A DNA stretch of 64,000 bases from Sphingobium scionense (GCF_014197035.1 NZ_JACIEU010000002.1:248001-312000); one strand, 5' to 3'; shown: positions 34,019-42,240, numbered from the stretch's first letter. Notes: generated by a model not told the origin, from the sequence alone. Made by a program: numbers and translations.

Positions 34019-34034
34019 AAACAAGTCCTTGTTT
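34019..34034. promoter_or_regulatory. perfect palindrome in the GT87-acpP intergenic region
   Basis: AAACAAGTCCTTGTTT has perfect 7-bp arms around TC. It is 36 bp upstream of the GT87 start and 157 bp upstream of acpP. A dimeric regulator site is the simplest reading. Confidence 0.4.
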
Positions 34035-34190
34035 CCGGGTTTTTTCGGCCTTTTTGTTGCCGAAAGGTGCCTGCCGCTCCATCTTGGGGCTTGGCGGCCT
34101 TGCCTCTTGCCTCTATCGGGGCTTGGCACTAGGGCAATGCCTTAACGGTTATTCAGAACCACCAACGATACCCAGTAAGAAGGACCACTC

Positions 34191-34424
34191 ATGAGTGAGA
34201 CCGCGGATCGCGTAAAGAAAATCGTCGTCGAGCATCTGGGCGTTGAAGCCGAGAAGGTGACCGAGGACGCCAGCTTCATCGACGATCTGGGCGCAGACAG
34301 CCTGGACATCGTGGAACTGGTTATGGCGTTCGAAGAAGAGTTCGGCGTCGAAATCCCTGACGATGCGGCCGAGAAGATCGCCACCGTCAAGGACGCGATC
34401 GACTATATCGACAGCAAGGCCTAA
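34191..34424 (+). CDS. acpP: acyl carrier protein
   Basis: A 77-residue ACP, the cytoplasmic carrier of growing fatty-acyl chains. S37 in [11 protein letters not shown] is the 4'-phosphopantetheine attachment site. The protein is acidic and of standard length. AAGGA precedes the ATG. fabF follows after 177 bp that contain a hairpin with a T-run, which would allow acpP mRNA to exceed fabF mRNA. Confidence 0.98.
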   Translation: MSETADRVKKIVVEHLGVEAEKVTEDASFIDDLGADSLDIVELVMAFEEEFGVEIPDDAAEKIATVKDAIDYIDSKA

Positions 34425-34474
34425 GGGCTTCGCGGCCTGCCTATGTGGTGGGCCGCCCTCCTTGCACAAGGATT

Positions 34475-34516
34475 GGCTCCTCCTGTCCGGTGATCCCGGA
34501 GCTTGGGGAGCCTTTT
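34475..34516 (+). terminator. attenuating terminator between acpP and fabF
   Basis: GGCTCC (34475-34480) pairs with GGAGCC (34507-34512), with inner CCGG pairing, and TTTTC follows. Partial termination here would raise acpP over fabF expression. Confidence 0.5.
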
Positions 34517-34601
34517 CGTATCTGGTCTGCCGTTCACAAGTGCGTGTGGAACGCCTAGATGGGCGGTACGGAACCAAAAATTGGAATTTCGGAGCAAGCA
34601 T

Positions 34602-35861
34602 ATGCGTCGCGTCGTTGTAACCGGCCTTGGCATGGTGAGTCCGCTTGGCGGGGATGTCGAAACCACCTGGAAGAACATCATCGCGTCGAAATCCGGCGCG
34701 GCGACGATTGCCCGGTTCGATGCCACCGATTATAAATGCCGCATCGCCTGCGAGGTGAAGCCGGCGGATCATGAATATGGCTATGACGCTTCGATCGACG
34801 TCGATCACAAGATCCAGCGTCAGGTCGATCCGTTCATCGTCTATGGCATTTCCGCCGCCAGCCAGGCGCTGCGCGATGCGGGCCTCGACAATATGTCGGA
34901 AGAAGAGCGCCTGCGCGCGGGCTGTTCGATCGGCTCGGGCATCGGTGGCTTGCCGGGTATCGAAAGCGAATCGCTGGTGCTGGCCAACAAGGGGCCGAAC
35001 CGCGTTTCGCCGCACTTCGTCCATGGTCGCCTGATCAATCTGATCTCGGGTCAGGTGTCGATCAAATACGGCCTGATGGGGCCGAACCATGCGGTCGTCA
35101 CCGCCTGCTCGACCGGTGCCCACTCGATCGGCGACGCCGCGCGCATGATCGCGATGGACGATGCCGACGTGATGCTGGCCGGTGGCGCGGAAAGCGCGAT
35201 CTGCCCGATCGGCATCGCTGGCTTCGCGCAGGCGCGTGCCCTGTCGACCGGCTTCAACGACACGCCGGAAAAGGCGTCGCGTCCCTATGACGTCAACCGT
35301 GACGGCTTCGTCATGGGCGAAGGCGCGGGCGTGGTCGTGCTGGAAGAATATGAACATGCCAAGAAGCGTGGCGCGAAAATCTATGCCGAAGTCATCGGCT
35401 ATGGCCTGACCGGCGACGCCTATCATGTCACCGCGCCCCATCCGGAAGGCAATGGCGGCTTCCGCTCGATGCAGATGGCGCTCAAGCGTTCGGGCCTCGC
35501 GCTGGAAGATATCGATTATGTGAACGCGCATGGCACCTCGACCCCGCTGGGCGACGAACTGGAACTGGGCGCGGTCAAGCGCCTGTTTGGCGATCACCTC
35601 GGCAGCATGTCCATGTCGTCGACCAAGTCGGCGATCGGCCACCTGCTGGGCGGCGCGGGCGCGGTGGAGAGCATCTTCTGCATCCTCGCCATGCGCGACC
35701 AGATCGTGCCGCCGACGCTCAACCTCGACGAGCCGAGCGAAAGCTGCAAGGGCGTGGACCTCGTCCCGCATGTGGCCAAGGAGCGCAAGGTGCGCGCGGT
35801 GCTGAACAACTCGTTCGGCTTCGGCGGCACCAACGCCTCGCTCATCATGAAGGCGATCTGA
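34602..35861 (+). CDS. fabF: 3-oxoacyl-ACP synthase II
   Basis: A 419-residue condensing enzyme that elongates acyl-ACP with malonyl-ACP. The nucleophile is C169 in VVTACSTGAHSIGD; the two histidines lie in VNAHGTSTPLGD and AIGHLLGGAGAVE. It begins MRRVVVTGLGMVSPLGG after GGAG at 10-nt spacing, and a 33-residue upstream frame is not family-like. Context acpP-fabF-mltG matches the common proteobacterial order. Confidence 0.97.
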   Translation: MRRVVVTGLGMVSPLGGDVETTWKNIIASKSGAATIARFDATDYKCRIACEVKPADHEYGYDASIDVDHKIQRQVDPFIVYGISAASQALRDAGLDNMSEEERLRAGCSIGSGIGGLPGIESESLVLANKGPNRVSPHFVHGRLINLISGQVSIKYGLMGPNHAVVTACSTGAHSIGDAARMIAMDDADVMLAGGAESAICPIGIAGFAQARALSTGFNDTPEKASRPYDVNRDGFVMGEGAGVVVLEEYEHAKKRGAKIYAEVIGYGLTGDAYHVTAPHPEGNGGFRSMQMALKRSGLALEDIDYVNAHGTSTPLGDELELGAVKRLFGDHLGSMSMSSTKSAIGHLLGGAGAVESIFCILAMRDQIVPPTLNLDEPSESCKGVDLVPHVAKERKVRAVLNNSFGFGGTNASLIMKAI

Positions 35862-35870
35862 CCTTCCAAT

Positions 35871-35996
35871 CCTCCCCTGCAAAGGGGAGGTGGCAGGCCG
35901 AAGGCCTGACGGAGGGGTATCACCCTATCGATAGCGGGATACCTTTCCACCACGCCCTTCGGGCGCGGTCCCCCTCCCCCAATGGGGGAGGATCAT
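35871..35996. repeat. composite hairpin-rich intergenic repeat (likely dispersed family)
   Basis: After fabF come three stems: CCTCCCC/GGGGAGG (35871-35890), CAGGCC/GGCCTG (35894-35908), and on the right flank CGCCC-TTC-GGGCG followed by a CCCTCCCCC/GGGGGAGG stem. The two flanks are inverted relative to one another (both ends pair as CCTCCCC/GGGGAGG), so the whole stretch can fold on itself. The wording resembles the CCTCCCC-type repeats that recur between genes in sphingomonad genomes, from memory; copy number here is one. Confidence 0.55.
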
Positions 35997-36039
35997 GTAA
36001 GCCATAGCCGGTGGGCATTATTTGGGTCGGGTAGTTGGG

Positions 36040-37041
36040 ATGATGGCAAGACGATCCGGCGCAAATCCGGTGCGGCAACTGGGCTGCATCATCCTTCTGA
36101 TCGGCCTGGCCGTCGTCGCCTTTGTCGGCTTCCGTTTCGTCCATGGCTGGACCGAGACGGGGCCGGCCCCCCAGGATATCAGCATCGTCGTGCCGGAGGG
36201 ATCGACCCTGTCCGATGCCGCGGTGCTGCTGAAATCGGCCGGCGCGGTGCGTTCGGCCGATGCCTTCCTGACCCGCGCGAAGGTCTTTGGCGGCGCCAAG
36301 CCGATCAAGGCCGGGGAGTTCGTGGTGCCCAAGGGCGCCAGCAACCGCGAGATATTGTCGATCCTGCAGGGCGGCAAGACGCTGACCCGGCTGGTCACCA
36401 TCCCCGAAGGCATGCCGTCGATCCTGGTGCAGGAACGGCTGATGGCCAATGACGAGCTGACCGGCGATGTCGCGGTGCCGCAGGAGGGCAGCGTGCTGCC
36501 CGACAGCTATGCCTTCGACAAGGGCGAGCCGCGCGCTGCGGTGCTGAAGCGCATGCAGGCGGCGATGGACAAGGCGCTGGCCAAGCTCTGGGCCGAACGC
36601 GCCCCCAATACGATCGCCAAGTCGCCCCAGGAGGCGATCATCCTCGCCTCGATCGTCGAGAAGGAAACCGCGATCGCCAAGGAGCGGCCGATGGTCGCCG
36701 GCGTCTACAGCAACCGCCTGCGCAAGAATATGATGCTGCAGGCCGACCCGACGATCATCTATCCGATCACCAGGGGCAAGCCGCTTGGCCGCCGGATCAA
36801 GAAGTCCGAGATCGCCGACGTCAACGATTACAACACCTATGCCATGACCGGCCTGCCCAAGGGACCGATCGCCAATCCCGGTCGCCTGTCCATCCTGGCG
36901 GTGCTGCACCCGGCCGAAACCAACGCGCTCTATTTCGTCGCGGACGGGAAGGGCGGCCATATTTTCGCCGACACCTATCAGCAGCATAATGAGAATGTGC
37001 GCAAATGGTTTGAGATCCGGCGCGCGCGGGGCGAGCTGTAA
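36040..37041 (+). CDS. mltG: endolytic peptidoglycan transglycosylase MltG
   Basis: A 333-residue YceG-like lytic transglycosylase. A cytoplasmic stub precedes one membrane helix (about 14-35: LGCIILLIGLAVVAFVGFRF), a LysM-like domain (ISIVVPEGSTLSDAAVLLKS) and the catalytic domain with the essential glutamate in LASIVEKETA and the conserved YNTYAMTGLPKGPIANPG. MltG cleaves nascent glycan strands and sets their length. Its position after acpP-fabF is conserved among proteobacteria. ATGs at 36040 and 36043 are both possible starts. Confidence 0.94.
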   Translation: MMARRSGANPVRQLGCIILLIGLAVVAFVGFRFVHGWTETGPAPQDISIVVPEGSTLSDAAVLLKSAGAVRSADAFLTRAKVFGGAKPIKAGEFVVPKGASNREILSILQGGKTLTRLVTIPEGMPSILVQERLMANDELTGDVAVPQEGSVLPDSYAFDKGEPRAAVLKRMQAAMDKALAKLWAERAPNTIAKSPQEAIILASIVEKETAIAKERPMVAGVYSNRLRKNMMLQADPTIIYPITRGKPLGRRIKKSEIADVNDYNTYAMTGLPKGPIANPGRLSILAVLHPAETNALYFVADGKGGHIFADTYQQHNENVRKWFEIRRARGEL

Positions 37042-37103
37042 GCGCAGCTTGAGGCGTTGATAGCCGGGCTTGCCATGAGCTTCGGCGCGCGTTAGAGACA
37101 GAT

Positions 37104-37237
37104 CAGCATCAAGAGTTGGGGCGACGCCCAACGCCAACCTGCCGTTCCGGGCAAGGTGGCACTCCCGATCCGGGAGGATGTGGCCGATCCGGCAACAAAG
37201 CGGACCTCAGCCACCGATCGTCGCCCCGCCAGGAAGG
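37104..37237 (+). ncRNA. S-box (SAM-I clan) riboswitch upstream of metA
   Basis: The leader has the SAM-I order of motifs: P1 GCATC (37106-37110) with GATGT (37177-37181); junction AAGAG; P2 GTTGGG/CCCAAC with loop GCGACG; CCAACC; P3 CTGCC..GGGCAAGG; the AAGGTGGCACTCC core (compare consensus CGGUGCcAAuuCC); and P4 CTCCC/GGGAG. The P2 arm is short and lacks the kink-turn, so this may be a SAM-I/IV-type variant rather than classical SAM-I. The six-base P2 loop GCGACG is exactly complementary to CGTCGC (37219-37224), six nt before the AGGAAGG ribosome site (37231-37237), which suggests translational control of metA by S-adenosylmethionine. Confidence 0.72.
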
Positions 37238-37248
37238 ACTGACGAGAC

Positions 37249-38175
37249 GTGCCGATCAAGATTGCCGACGACCTGCCCGCCCGCCGCACGCTGGAAGCCG
37301 AGGGCGTTGCCGTGATGGGCGAGGCGGACGCGGTGCGGCAGGATATCCGCCCGCTGCGGATCGCGCTGCTGAACCTGATGCCCAACAAGATCGATACCGA
37401 GACGCAGCTTGCGCGTCTGCTCGGCGCCTCGCCGCTGCAGGTGGAACTGACGTTGGTGCGGATCAGCGACCATGTGTCGCGCAACACCTCCGCCGATCAT
37501 ATGCAGTCTTTCTACCGCCCCTGGAGCGACGTGCGCGACGAGCGGTTCGACGGCTTCCTGATCACCGGCGCGCCGGTCGAGCATCTGCCGTTCGAGGAGG
37601 TGCGCTATTGGCAGGAATTGCGCGCCATCTTCGACTGGACCCAGACCCATGTGCATCGCTCGCTCAGCATCTGCTGGGCGGCGCAGGCGGCGCTCTATCA
37701 TTTCCACGGGGTCGAGAAGCATGCGCTGGAGCGCAAGGCGTTCGGCGTGTTCCGCCATCGCAACCATGCCCCGGCCTCGCCCTATCTGCGGGGTTTTTCC
37801 GACGATTTCTCGATCCCCGTGTCGCGCTGGTCGGAAGTGCGGCGGGAATCGCTGCCGGTCGATCGCGGGCTGCAACTGCTGGCCGACAGCGCGGAGACCG
37901 GGCCATGCCTGGTCCATGATCCGCGTCATGGCTTCCTGCACATGTTCAACCATGTCGAATATGACACGCGCACCCTGGGCGACGAATATGCGCGCGACGG
38001 CGGCCGCCAACTGCCGGCCCATTATTTTCCTGACGACGACCCGGCCCGGCCGCCGGAAAATCGCTGGCGCAGCCATGCCCATCTGCTGTTCGGCAACTGG
38101 ATCAACGACCTCTACCAGACTGCGCCGTTCGACGTGGACATGATCGGCCAGGAGATATTGCAGAGCGCGGCCTGA
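37249..38175 (+). CDS. metA: homoserine O-acyltransferase MetA, predicted acetyl-CoA-dependent
   Basis: A 308-residue MetA that acylates L-homoserine, the first committed step of methionine synthesis. The nucleophile is C142 ([10 protein letters not shown]), with H235 and E237 in FNHVEYD; this numbering equals that of characterised MetA proteins. Residue 111 is Glu (GAPVEHLPF) where the Escherichia coli succinyltransferase has Gly, and Glu111 has been linked to acetyl-CoA use, so the product is probably O-acetylhomoserine. The start is GTG at 37249 after AGGAAGG. It is the sole gene after the predicted SAM riboswitch, which fits feedback by the pathway end product. Confidence 0.93.
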   Translation: MPIKIADDLPARRTLEAEGVAVMGEADAVRQDIRPLRIALLNLMPNKIDTETQLARLLGASPLQVELTLVRISDHVSRNTSADHMQSFYRPWSDVRDERFDGFLITGAPVEHLPFEEVRYWQELRAIFDWTQTHVHRSLSICWAAQAALYHFHGVEKHALERKAFGVFRHRNHAPASPYLRGFSDDFSIPVSRWSEVRRESLPVDRGLQLLADSAETGPCLVHDPRHGFLHMFNHVEYDTRTLGDEYARDGGRQLPAHYFPDDDPARPPENRWRSHAHLLFGNWINDLYQTAPFDVDMIGQEILQSAA

Positions 38176-38185
38176 TCGGCGCTGA

Positions 38186-38605
38186 TCAGCGCAGCAGACC
38201 CTTGGCCGCCTGACTGCGGGCGTAGAGCCACTGGCCGATGCCGATCAGGAAGATGACGGCCGGGAAGATTGCTGAGCCCGCGCCCTTCACCGCCAGCAGG
38301 TCGGTGCCGAGGAACGTGTATCCGAACTGGACGATCACCGCGAGCAGCGACAGCAGGAACAGCGGCACCGCGACGCGGCGGCGCATCAGCAGGGCGATCG
38401 CCCCCAGCGTGCCGGCACCCACCGCCACCGCATAGACCACCCAGGCCCAGCCGGGCATCTGGGCGAAGGCGCGGGCGGTGTCGGGATCGGTCTTGGCGAG
38501 TTCGCCAAGGTCGGCGCCATATTGCATGACGAAGGCGGCGACCCCCATCAGGTTCCATAGCAGCAGGATGACGGCGATGATGACGAAGGATGCCGGTGCG
38601 CGCAT
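38186..38605 (-). CDS. small four-helix membrane protein, unknown
   Basis: A 139-residue membrane protein: helices at about 5-25 (ASFVIIAVILLLWNLMGVAA), 53-75, 80-100 and 115-133, with the loop DLGELAKTDPDTARAFAQMP between the first two. AGGAGGGGAA precedes the ATG at 38605. Similar small proteins occur widely in sphingomonads as uncharacterised membrane proteins, as far as I recall. It is convergent with metA and divergent from the 2H phosphoesterase gene. Confidence 0.72.
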   Translation of the reverse strand: MRAPASFVIIAVILLLWNLMGVAAFVMQYGADLGELAKTDPDTARAFAQMPGWAWVVYAVAVGAGTLGAIALLMRRRVAVPLFLLSLLAVIVQFGYTFLGTDLLAVKGAGSAIFPAVIFLIGIGQWLYARSQAAKGLLR

Positions 38606-38649
38606 GATGCTTCCCCTCCTGGTCCGCGCCTGCTTGCCGGGCGCGGCCT

Positions 38650-39216
38650 GTGTCATCATATAGCCTGTCTCGGCCGGGCGAAAGTCCGCCATCGCGTTGC
38701 AGGGAGGCGCTCCTGGCTGATCCTATCATCGTCACCGCGCTGCTGGGCGCTGCCGATTTCGCCTGGGCGGACGGCTTGCGCCGCGCCCATTTTCCGCCCG
38801 AACGCAATCAGGTGCCGGCACATGTCACGCTGTTCCATCATCTGCCGCCTTCGCTGCTGCCGGAACTCAAGGCGCGGATGAAGCAGGCATGCGCCGGCCC
38901 CGCGCCACGGGCGCGGCTGGGCGATGTGCTGCTATTGGGGCGGGGGGTCGCCTATCGCATCGACAGTCCCGATCTGGCGGCGTTGCGTGGCGACTTGGCG
39001 GACGCCTTCACCGGCCTGCTGACGCCGCAGGACCAGGCCGGCTTTCGCCCGCATCTGACCGTGCAGAACAAGGTGGAGCCGAGGGTCGCGCGGGCGCTGG
39101 CCGAACAATTGCGCGCCGATTTCCATCCCCGCCTGCTGGCGATCGCCGGCCTGGCCGCCTGGTATTATCGCGGCGGGCCATGGGAACTGGCAAGCGAGAC
39201 CCGGTTTCGCGGGTAG
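38650..39216 (+). CDS. 2'-5' RNA ligase/2H phosphoesterase family protein
   Basis: A 2H-superfamily protein with both signature histidine motifs: HVTLFH and, about 75 residues later, HLTVQN. Bacterial members act on cyclic phosphodiesters or RNA ends; the true substrate is unknown. The only canonical in-frame start is the GTG at 38650 (188 residues), but AGGGAGG at 38701-38707 stands 5 nt before an in-frame CTG at 38713, where the family-like sequence (LADPIIVTALLGAADF) begins, so a non-canonical CTG start giving 167 residues is quite possible. Confidence 0.78.
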   Translation: MSSYSLSRPGESPPSRCREALLADPIIVTALLGAADFAWADGLRRAHFPPERNQVPAHVTLFHHLPPSLLPELKARMKQACAGPAPRARLGDVLLLGRGVAYRIDSPDLAALRGDLADAFTGLLTPQDQAGFRPHLTVQNKVEPRVARALAEQLRADFHPRLLAIAGLAAWYYRGGPWELASETRFRG

Positions 39217-39258
39217 GGGCGCCTTGTCCCAATGATGTTTCGGATCGGGCTGGCAAAG

Positions 39259-39285
39259 AAAAAGGGGCTGCCCGGCGGCAGCCCC
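39259..39285 (-). terminator. intrinsic terminator of the alpha/beta hydrolase gene
   Basis: GGGGCTGCC-CGGC-GGCAGCCCC is a perfect 9-bp stem; on the minus strand it is followed by TTTTTCTTT. It lies between two convergent genes. Confidence 0.8.
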
Positions 39286-39311
39286 CCATATCGTCCCGAT
39301 CGGGCCGGTCC

Positions 39312-39968
39312 TCAGCGGATCGGCGAGTCCGGCGACAGGCGCATGTCGAGATAATTGTCGACCGACTTCATCAGCTGGTCCAGCTCATGCTCGAAGAAGT
39401 GGTTGGCCCCCTTGATCTCGTCATGATGAATGGTGATGCCCTTCTGGGTGCGCAGCTTGTCGACCAGCTTCTGCACCGCGCTGGCAGTCACCACTTCGTC
39501 CGCCGTGCCCTGAACGATGATGCCCGACGAGGGGCAGGGCGCCAGGAAGGAGAAATCATACATGTTGGCCGGCGGCGCGACCGAGATGAAGCCACGGATT
39601 TCCGGGCGGCGCATCAGCAACTGCATGCCGATCCAGGCGCCGAAGGAGAAGCCGGCGATCCAGGTGGTCTGCGCTTCGGGGTGGAAGCTCTGTACCCAGT
39701 CGAGTGCCGCTGCGGCGTCGCTCAGTTCACCGATGCCATTGTCGAACGTGCCCTGGCTGCGGCCGACGCCGCGGAAGTTGAAGCGCAGCACGGCAAAGCC
39801 GCGCTTCACGAAGGTCTTGTAGAGCGCCTGGGTGATGCGGTCGTTCATCGTGCCGCCGCCCTGCGGATGCGGGTGCAGGATCATGGCGACCGGTGCGCGC
39901 GGGCGGGGCGGGGGGCTGAAGCGGCCTTCGAGGCGACCTTCGGGTCCGGGGAAAATGACGTCGGGCAT
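39312..39968 (-). CDS. alpha/beta hydrolase (dienelactone-hydrolase-like, Suf-associated type)
   Basis: A 218-residue alpha/beta hydrolase. HPHPQGGGTMNDRITQ supplies the oxyanion region, FRGVGRSQG follows, the nucleophile elbow is GFSFGA, and the C-terminal histidine lies in IKGANHFFEHEL. The N-terminus MPDVIFPGPEGRLEGRF is like the hydrolases that sit beside cysteine desulfurase/Suf genes in alphaproteobacteria, and here too it is divergent from two desulfurase genes. Substrate unknown. The start at 39968 is chosen from family length; upstream residues in frame belong to the neighbouring promoter region. Confidence 0.85.
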   Translation of the reverse strand: MPDVIFPGPEGRLEGRFSPPPRPRAPVAMILHPHPQGGGTMNDRITQALYKTFVKRGFAVLRFNFRGVGRSQGTFDNGIGELSDAAAALDWVQSFHPEAQTTWIAGFSFGAWIGMQLLMRRPEIRGFISVAPPANMYDFSFLAPCPSSGIIVQGTADEVVTASAVQKLVDKLRTQKGITIHHDEIKGANHFFEHELDQLMKSVDNYLDMRLSPDSPIR

Positions 39969-40120
39969 GGCACCTGTTATGGTCTGGGCTGCCACGGGGC
40001 AGCGAGGAAAGGGTCCGTGCGCGCGCCGGAGCTTGGCCATATGGCCTTCACGCTGGCGCAGCGCGGCAATCCGCCTATATAGATGCCGCCGCCATTTCCG
40101 CAATCAATGAGTAGTTCCGC

Positions 40121-41155
40121 TTGGCCGCCGACCGCCTTTATCTCGATCATGCCGCGACCACCCCGATGCTGCCGCAGGCGCAGGCCGCGATGGTCGCCGC
40201 GATGGCCAGTTGGGCCAACCCGTCCAGCCCGCATAGCGACGGGCGCGCGGCGCGGGCCATGCTGGAAGATGCGCGGCGGCGGATCGCGGCGGCGCTGGGA
40301 TGGGATGGCCATATCCTCTTCACCTCCGGCGCGAGCGAGGCGATCGCCATCGCGCTGACCCGCGCCAAGGCGGCGCGAATCGTCACCTCGCGGGTCGAGC
40401 ATGATGCGGTGCTGCGCGTGAGCAAGGATGCGGAGCGGCTGGCGGTGGATGGCGATGGTCAGGTGCTGTTGCCGGAGCTGGCGCCGGGCAGTCTGGTCGC
40501 AATCCAGCATGTGAACAACGAGACGGGCGTGATCCAGCCGCTGGCGGATTTCCGGCGCGCGGGGTTGCTGCTGTTTGCCGACTGCGCCCAGGGCGCGGGC
40601 AAGCTGGCGCTGCCCGACGCCGACATGATCGCGGTCAGCGCGCACAAGTTTGGCGGGCCGCCGGGGATCGGCGCACTGCTGATCCGCGACCTGGCGCTGG
40701 TCGAGCCGAGCGGCGGGCAGGAGCAGGGTTATCGCGCCGGCACCGAAAATCTGCCGGCGATCATGGCGATGGCGGCGGCGCTGGAGGCGCGGGGCGAGTG
40801 GATGCCGGTGGCGGCCGCGCTGCGGGCACGGCTGGATGCCGGGATCGAGGCGGCGGGCGGCGAAATCGTCGCGCGCGATGCGCCGCGCCTGCCGGCGATC
40901 GCCAGCTATCGCATGCCTGGCCTGTCGGCGCGGGCGCAGCTGATCCAGTTCGATCTCGCCGGCATTTCCGTGTCGGCGGGCAGCGCCTGTTCGTCCGGCT
41001 CGCTCAAGACCAGCCATGTGCTGGGCGCCATGGGTTGGGACGCGGCGGCGGCGGGCGAAGTGGTGCGGGTGAGTTTCGGCCCGCAGACGAGCGCGGCAGA
41101 TGTCGATCGCTTCCTTGCCACATGGACCGCCATGGCGAAGCGGGCGGGCCGGTGA
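40121..41155 (+). CDS. cysteine desulfurase (NifS/IscS-like), first of tandem pair
   Basis: A 344-residue class V aminotransferase that takes sulfur from cysteine for Fe-S clusters. PLP-site residues are visible: H94 (RVEHDAV), N133, D154 (LFADCAQG) and the Schiff-base lysine K176 in SAHKFGGPPGIG; the sulfur-accepting cysteine is C290 in SAGSACSSGSL. It is shorter than IscS (about 400). The start is TTG at 40121, giving the family-typical LYLDHAATTP at residue 6; no strong Shine-Dalgarno. Its TGA overlaps the GTG of a second desulfurase gene by 4 bp. Confidence 0.9.
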   Translation: MAADRLYLDHAATTPMLPQAQAAMVAAMASWANPSSPHSDGRAARAMLEDARRRIAAALGWDGHILFTSGASEAIAIALTRAKAARIVTSRVEHDAVLRVSKDAERLAVDGDGQVLLPELAPGSLVAIQHVNNETGVIQPLADFRRAGLLLFADCAQGAGKLALPDADMIAVSAHKFGGPPGIGALLIRDLALVEPSGGQEQGYRAGTENLPAIMAMAAALEARGEWMPVAAALRARLDAGIEAAGGEIVARDAPRLPAIASYRMPGLSARAQLIQFDLAGISVSAGSACSSGSLKTSHVLGAMGWDAAAAGEVVRVSFGPQTSAADVDRFLATWTAMAKRAGR

Positions 41156-42240
41156 TCTATCTCGACTATCAGGCGACGACGCCGCTGGCGCCCGAAGCCT
41201 TCGAGACGATGGTGCCGCTGCTGCGTGACCAGTTTGCCAATCCGCACAGCGCGCATCGCGCCGGGCGCATGGTCGCGGCGCAGGTGGAACTGGCGCGTGA
41301 TGCGATCGTCCAGTTGCTGCCGCCGGGCGGCAGGCTGCTCTTTACGTCAGGCGCGACCGAAGCGCTGAACATCGCGATTCAGGGCGCGCCGGCGGGTGGC
41401 ATCGTCACCATCGCGACCGAGCATGCCGCCGTGCTGGATACGGTGGCGGCGATGCGGCGGACGGGCCGGGCGGTGACGGTCCTGCCGGTGGATGGCGACG
41501 GGCTGGTCGATATGGAGGCGGCGGCGCGGGAGATCGTGTCAGGGGTGGCGCTGGTCGTCGCGATGCTGGTCAATAACGAGATTGGCGTGATCCAGCCGGT
41601 TGCTGCGCTCGCCGATCTGGCCCATGATGCCGGCGCCCTGTTCCTGTGCGACGCAGTGCAGGGCTATGGCCGGGAGGTAATCCCCAGCCAGTGCGACATG
41701 GTGGCGATCAGCGCGCACAAGATCCATGGGCCGAAGGGGATAGGCGCGCTGTGGCTGCGCGACGGCGTGAAGATCGACCCGCTGATCCATGGCGGCGGGC
41801 AGGAGGCCGGGCTGCGGTCCGGCACGCTGTCGCCGGCCCTGTGCGCGGGCTTTGGCGTGGCGGCGCGATTGATGCGGGAACAGGCGGAGGCCGACCGCGC
41901 GCATGTGGCGGCGCTGTCTGCGCAGGCGCGCGCGCTGTTCGCCGACTGGGCGCTGAACGGCAGCGCCGACGCGCGTTATCCCGGCAATCTCAACATTCGT
42001 CGCGCCGGGATCGACGGCGCGCGATTGTTGTCCGATTGCCGCAATGTTTCTTTTTCGCTCGGCAGCGCTTGCGCGAGCGGGTCCGGGCGGCCTAGCCATG
42101 TGCTGCGCGCGCTGGGTCTTTCAGACAGTCAGGCGCGTGGATCGGTGCGGATCGGCTTTGGCCGATACACGACATCGGCCGAACTGGAGGAGGCTGCGAA
42201 GGTGATTAACGGGGCGGCGACTGCACAAGCGGCGCCGTGA
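41152..42240 (+). CDS. cysteine desulfurase (NifS/IscS-like), second of tandem pair
   Basis: A 362-residue paralogue of the preceding enzyme. It starts VIYLDYQATTPLAPE with GTG overlapping the upstream stop (an in-frame ATG at 41122 is an alternative), has H91 (ATEHAAVLD), Schiff-base lysine K190 in SAHKIHGPKGIGALW, and the active cysteine C307 in SLGSACASGSG. Both copies keep every catalytic residue, so each could be active or they could act as a heteromer. A [2Fe-2S] ferredoxin follows 19 bp downstream, completing a small Fe-S maturation unit; no scaffold gene (sufB, iscU) lies in the window. Confidence 0.9.
   Translation: MIYLDYQATTPLAPEAFETMVPLLRDQFANPHSAHRAGRMVAAQVELARDAIVQLLPPGGRLLFTSGATEALNIAIQGAPAGGIVTIATEHAAVLDTVAAMRRTGRAVTVLPVDGDGLVDMEAAAREIVSGVALVVAMLVNNEIGVIQPVAALADLAHDAGALFLCDAVQGYGREVIPSQCDMVAISAHKIHGPKGIGALWLRDGVKIDPLIHGGGQEAGLRSGTLSPALCAGFGVAARLMREQAEADRAHVAALSAQARALFADWALNGSADARYPGNLNIRRAGIDGARLLSDCRNVSFSLGSACASGSGRPSHVLRALGLSDSQARGSVRIGFGRYTTSAELEEAAKVINGAATAQAAP

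Noticed and set aside
34149..35882. Open frame of 577 codons antisense to acpP-fabF
   Set aside because: Crosses two certain genes and their intergenic terminator; composition typical of a shadow.
37085..37248. SAM-II (metA motif) as the metA leader element
   Set aside because: The SAM-II pseudoknot signature was not found; the motif order fits the SAM-I clan instead.
41122..41154. ATG at 41122 as start of the second cysteine desulfurase
   Set aside because: Would add ten residues unlike the family (MDRHGEAGGP) and extend the overlap to 34 bp; GTG in the GTGA overlap gives the standard N-terminus. Kept as an alternative only.
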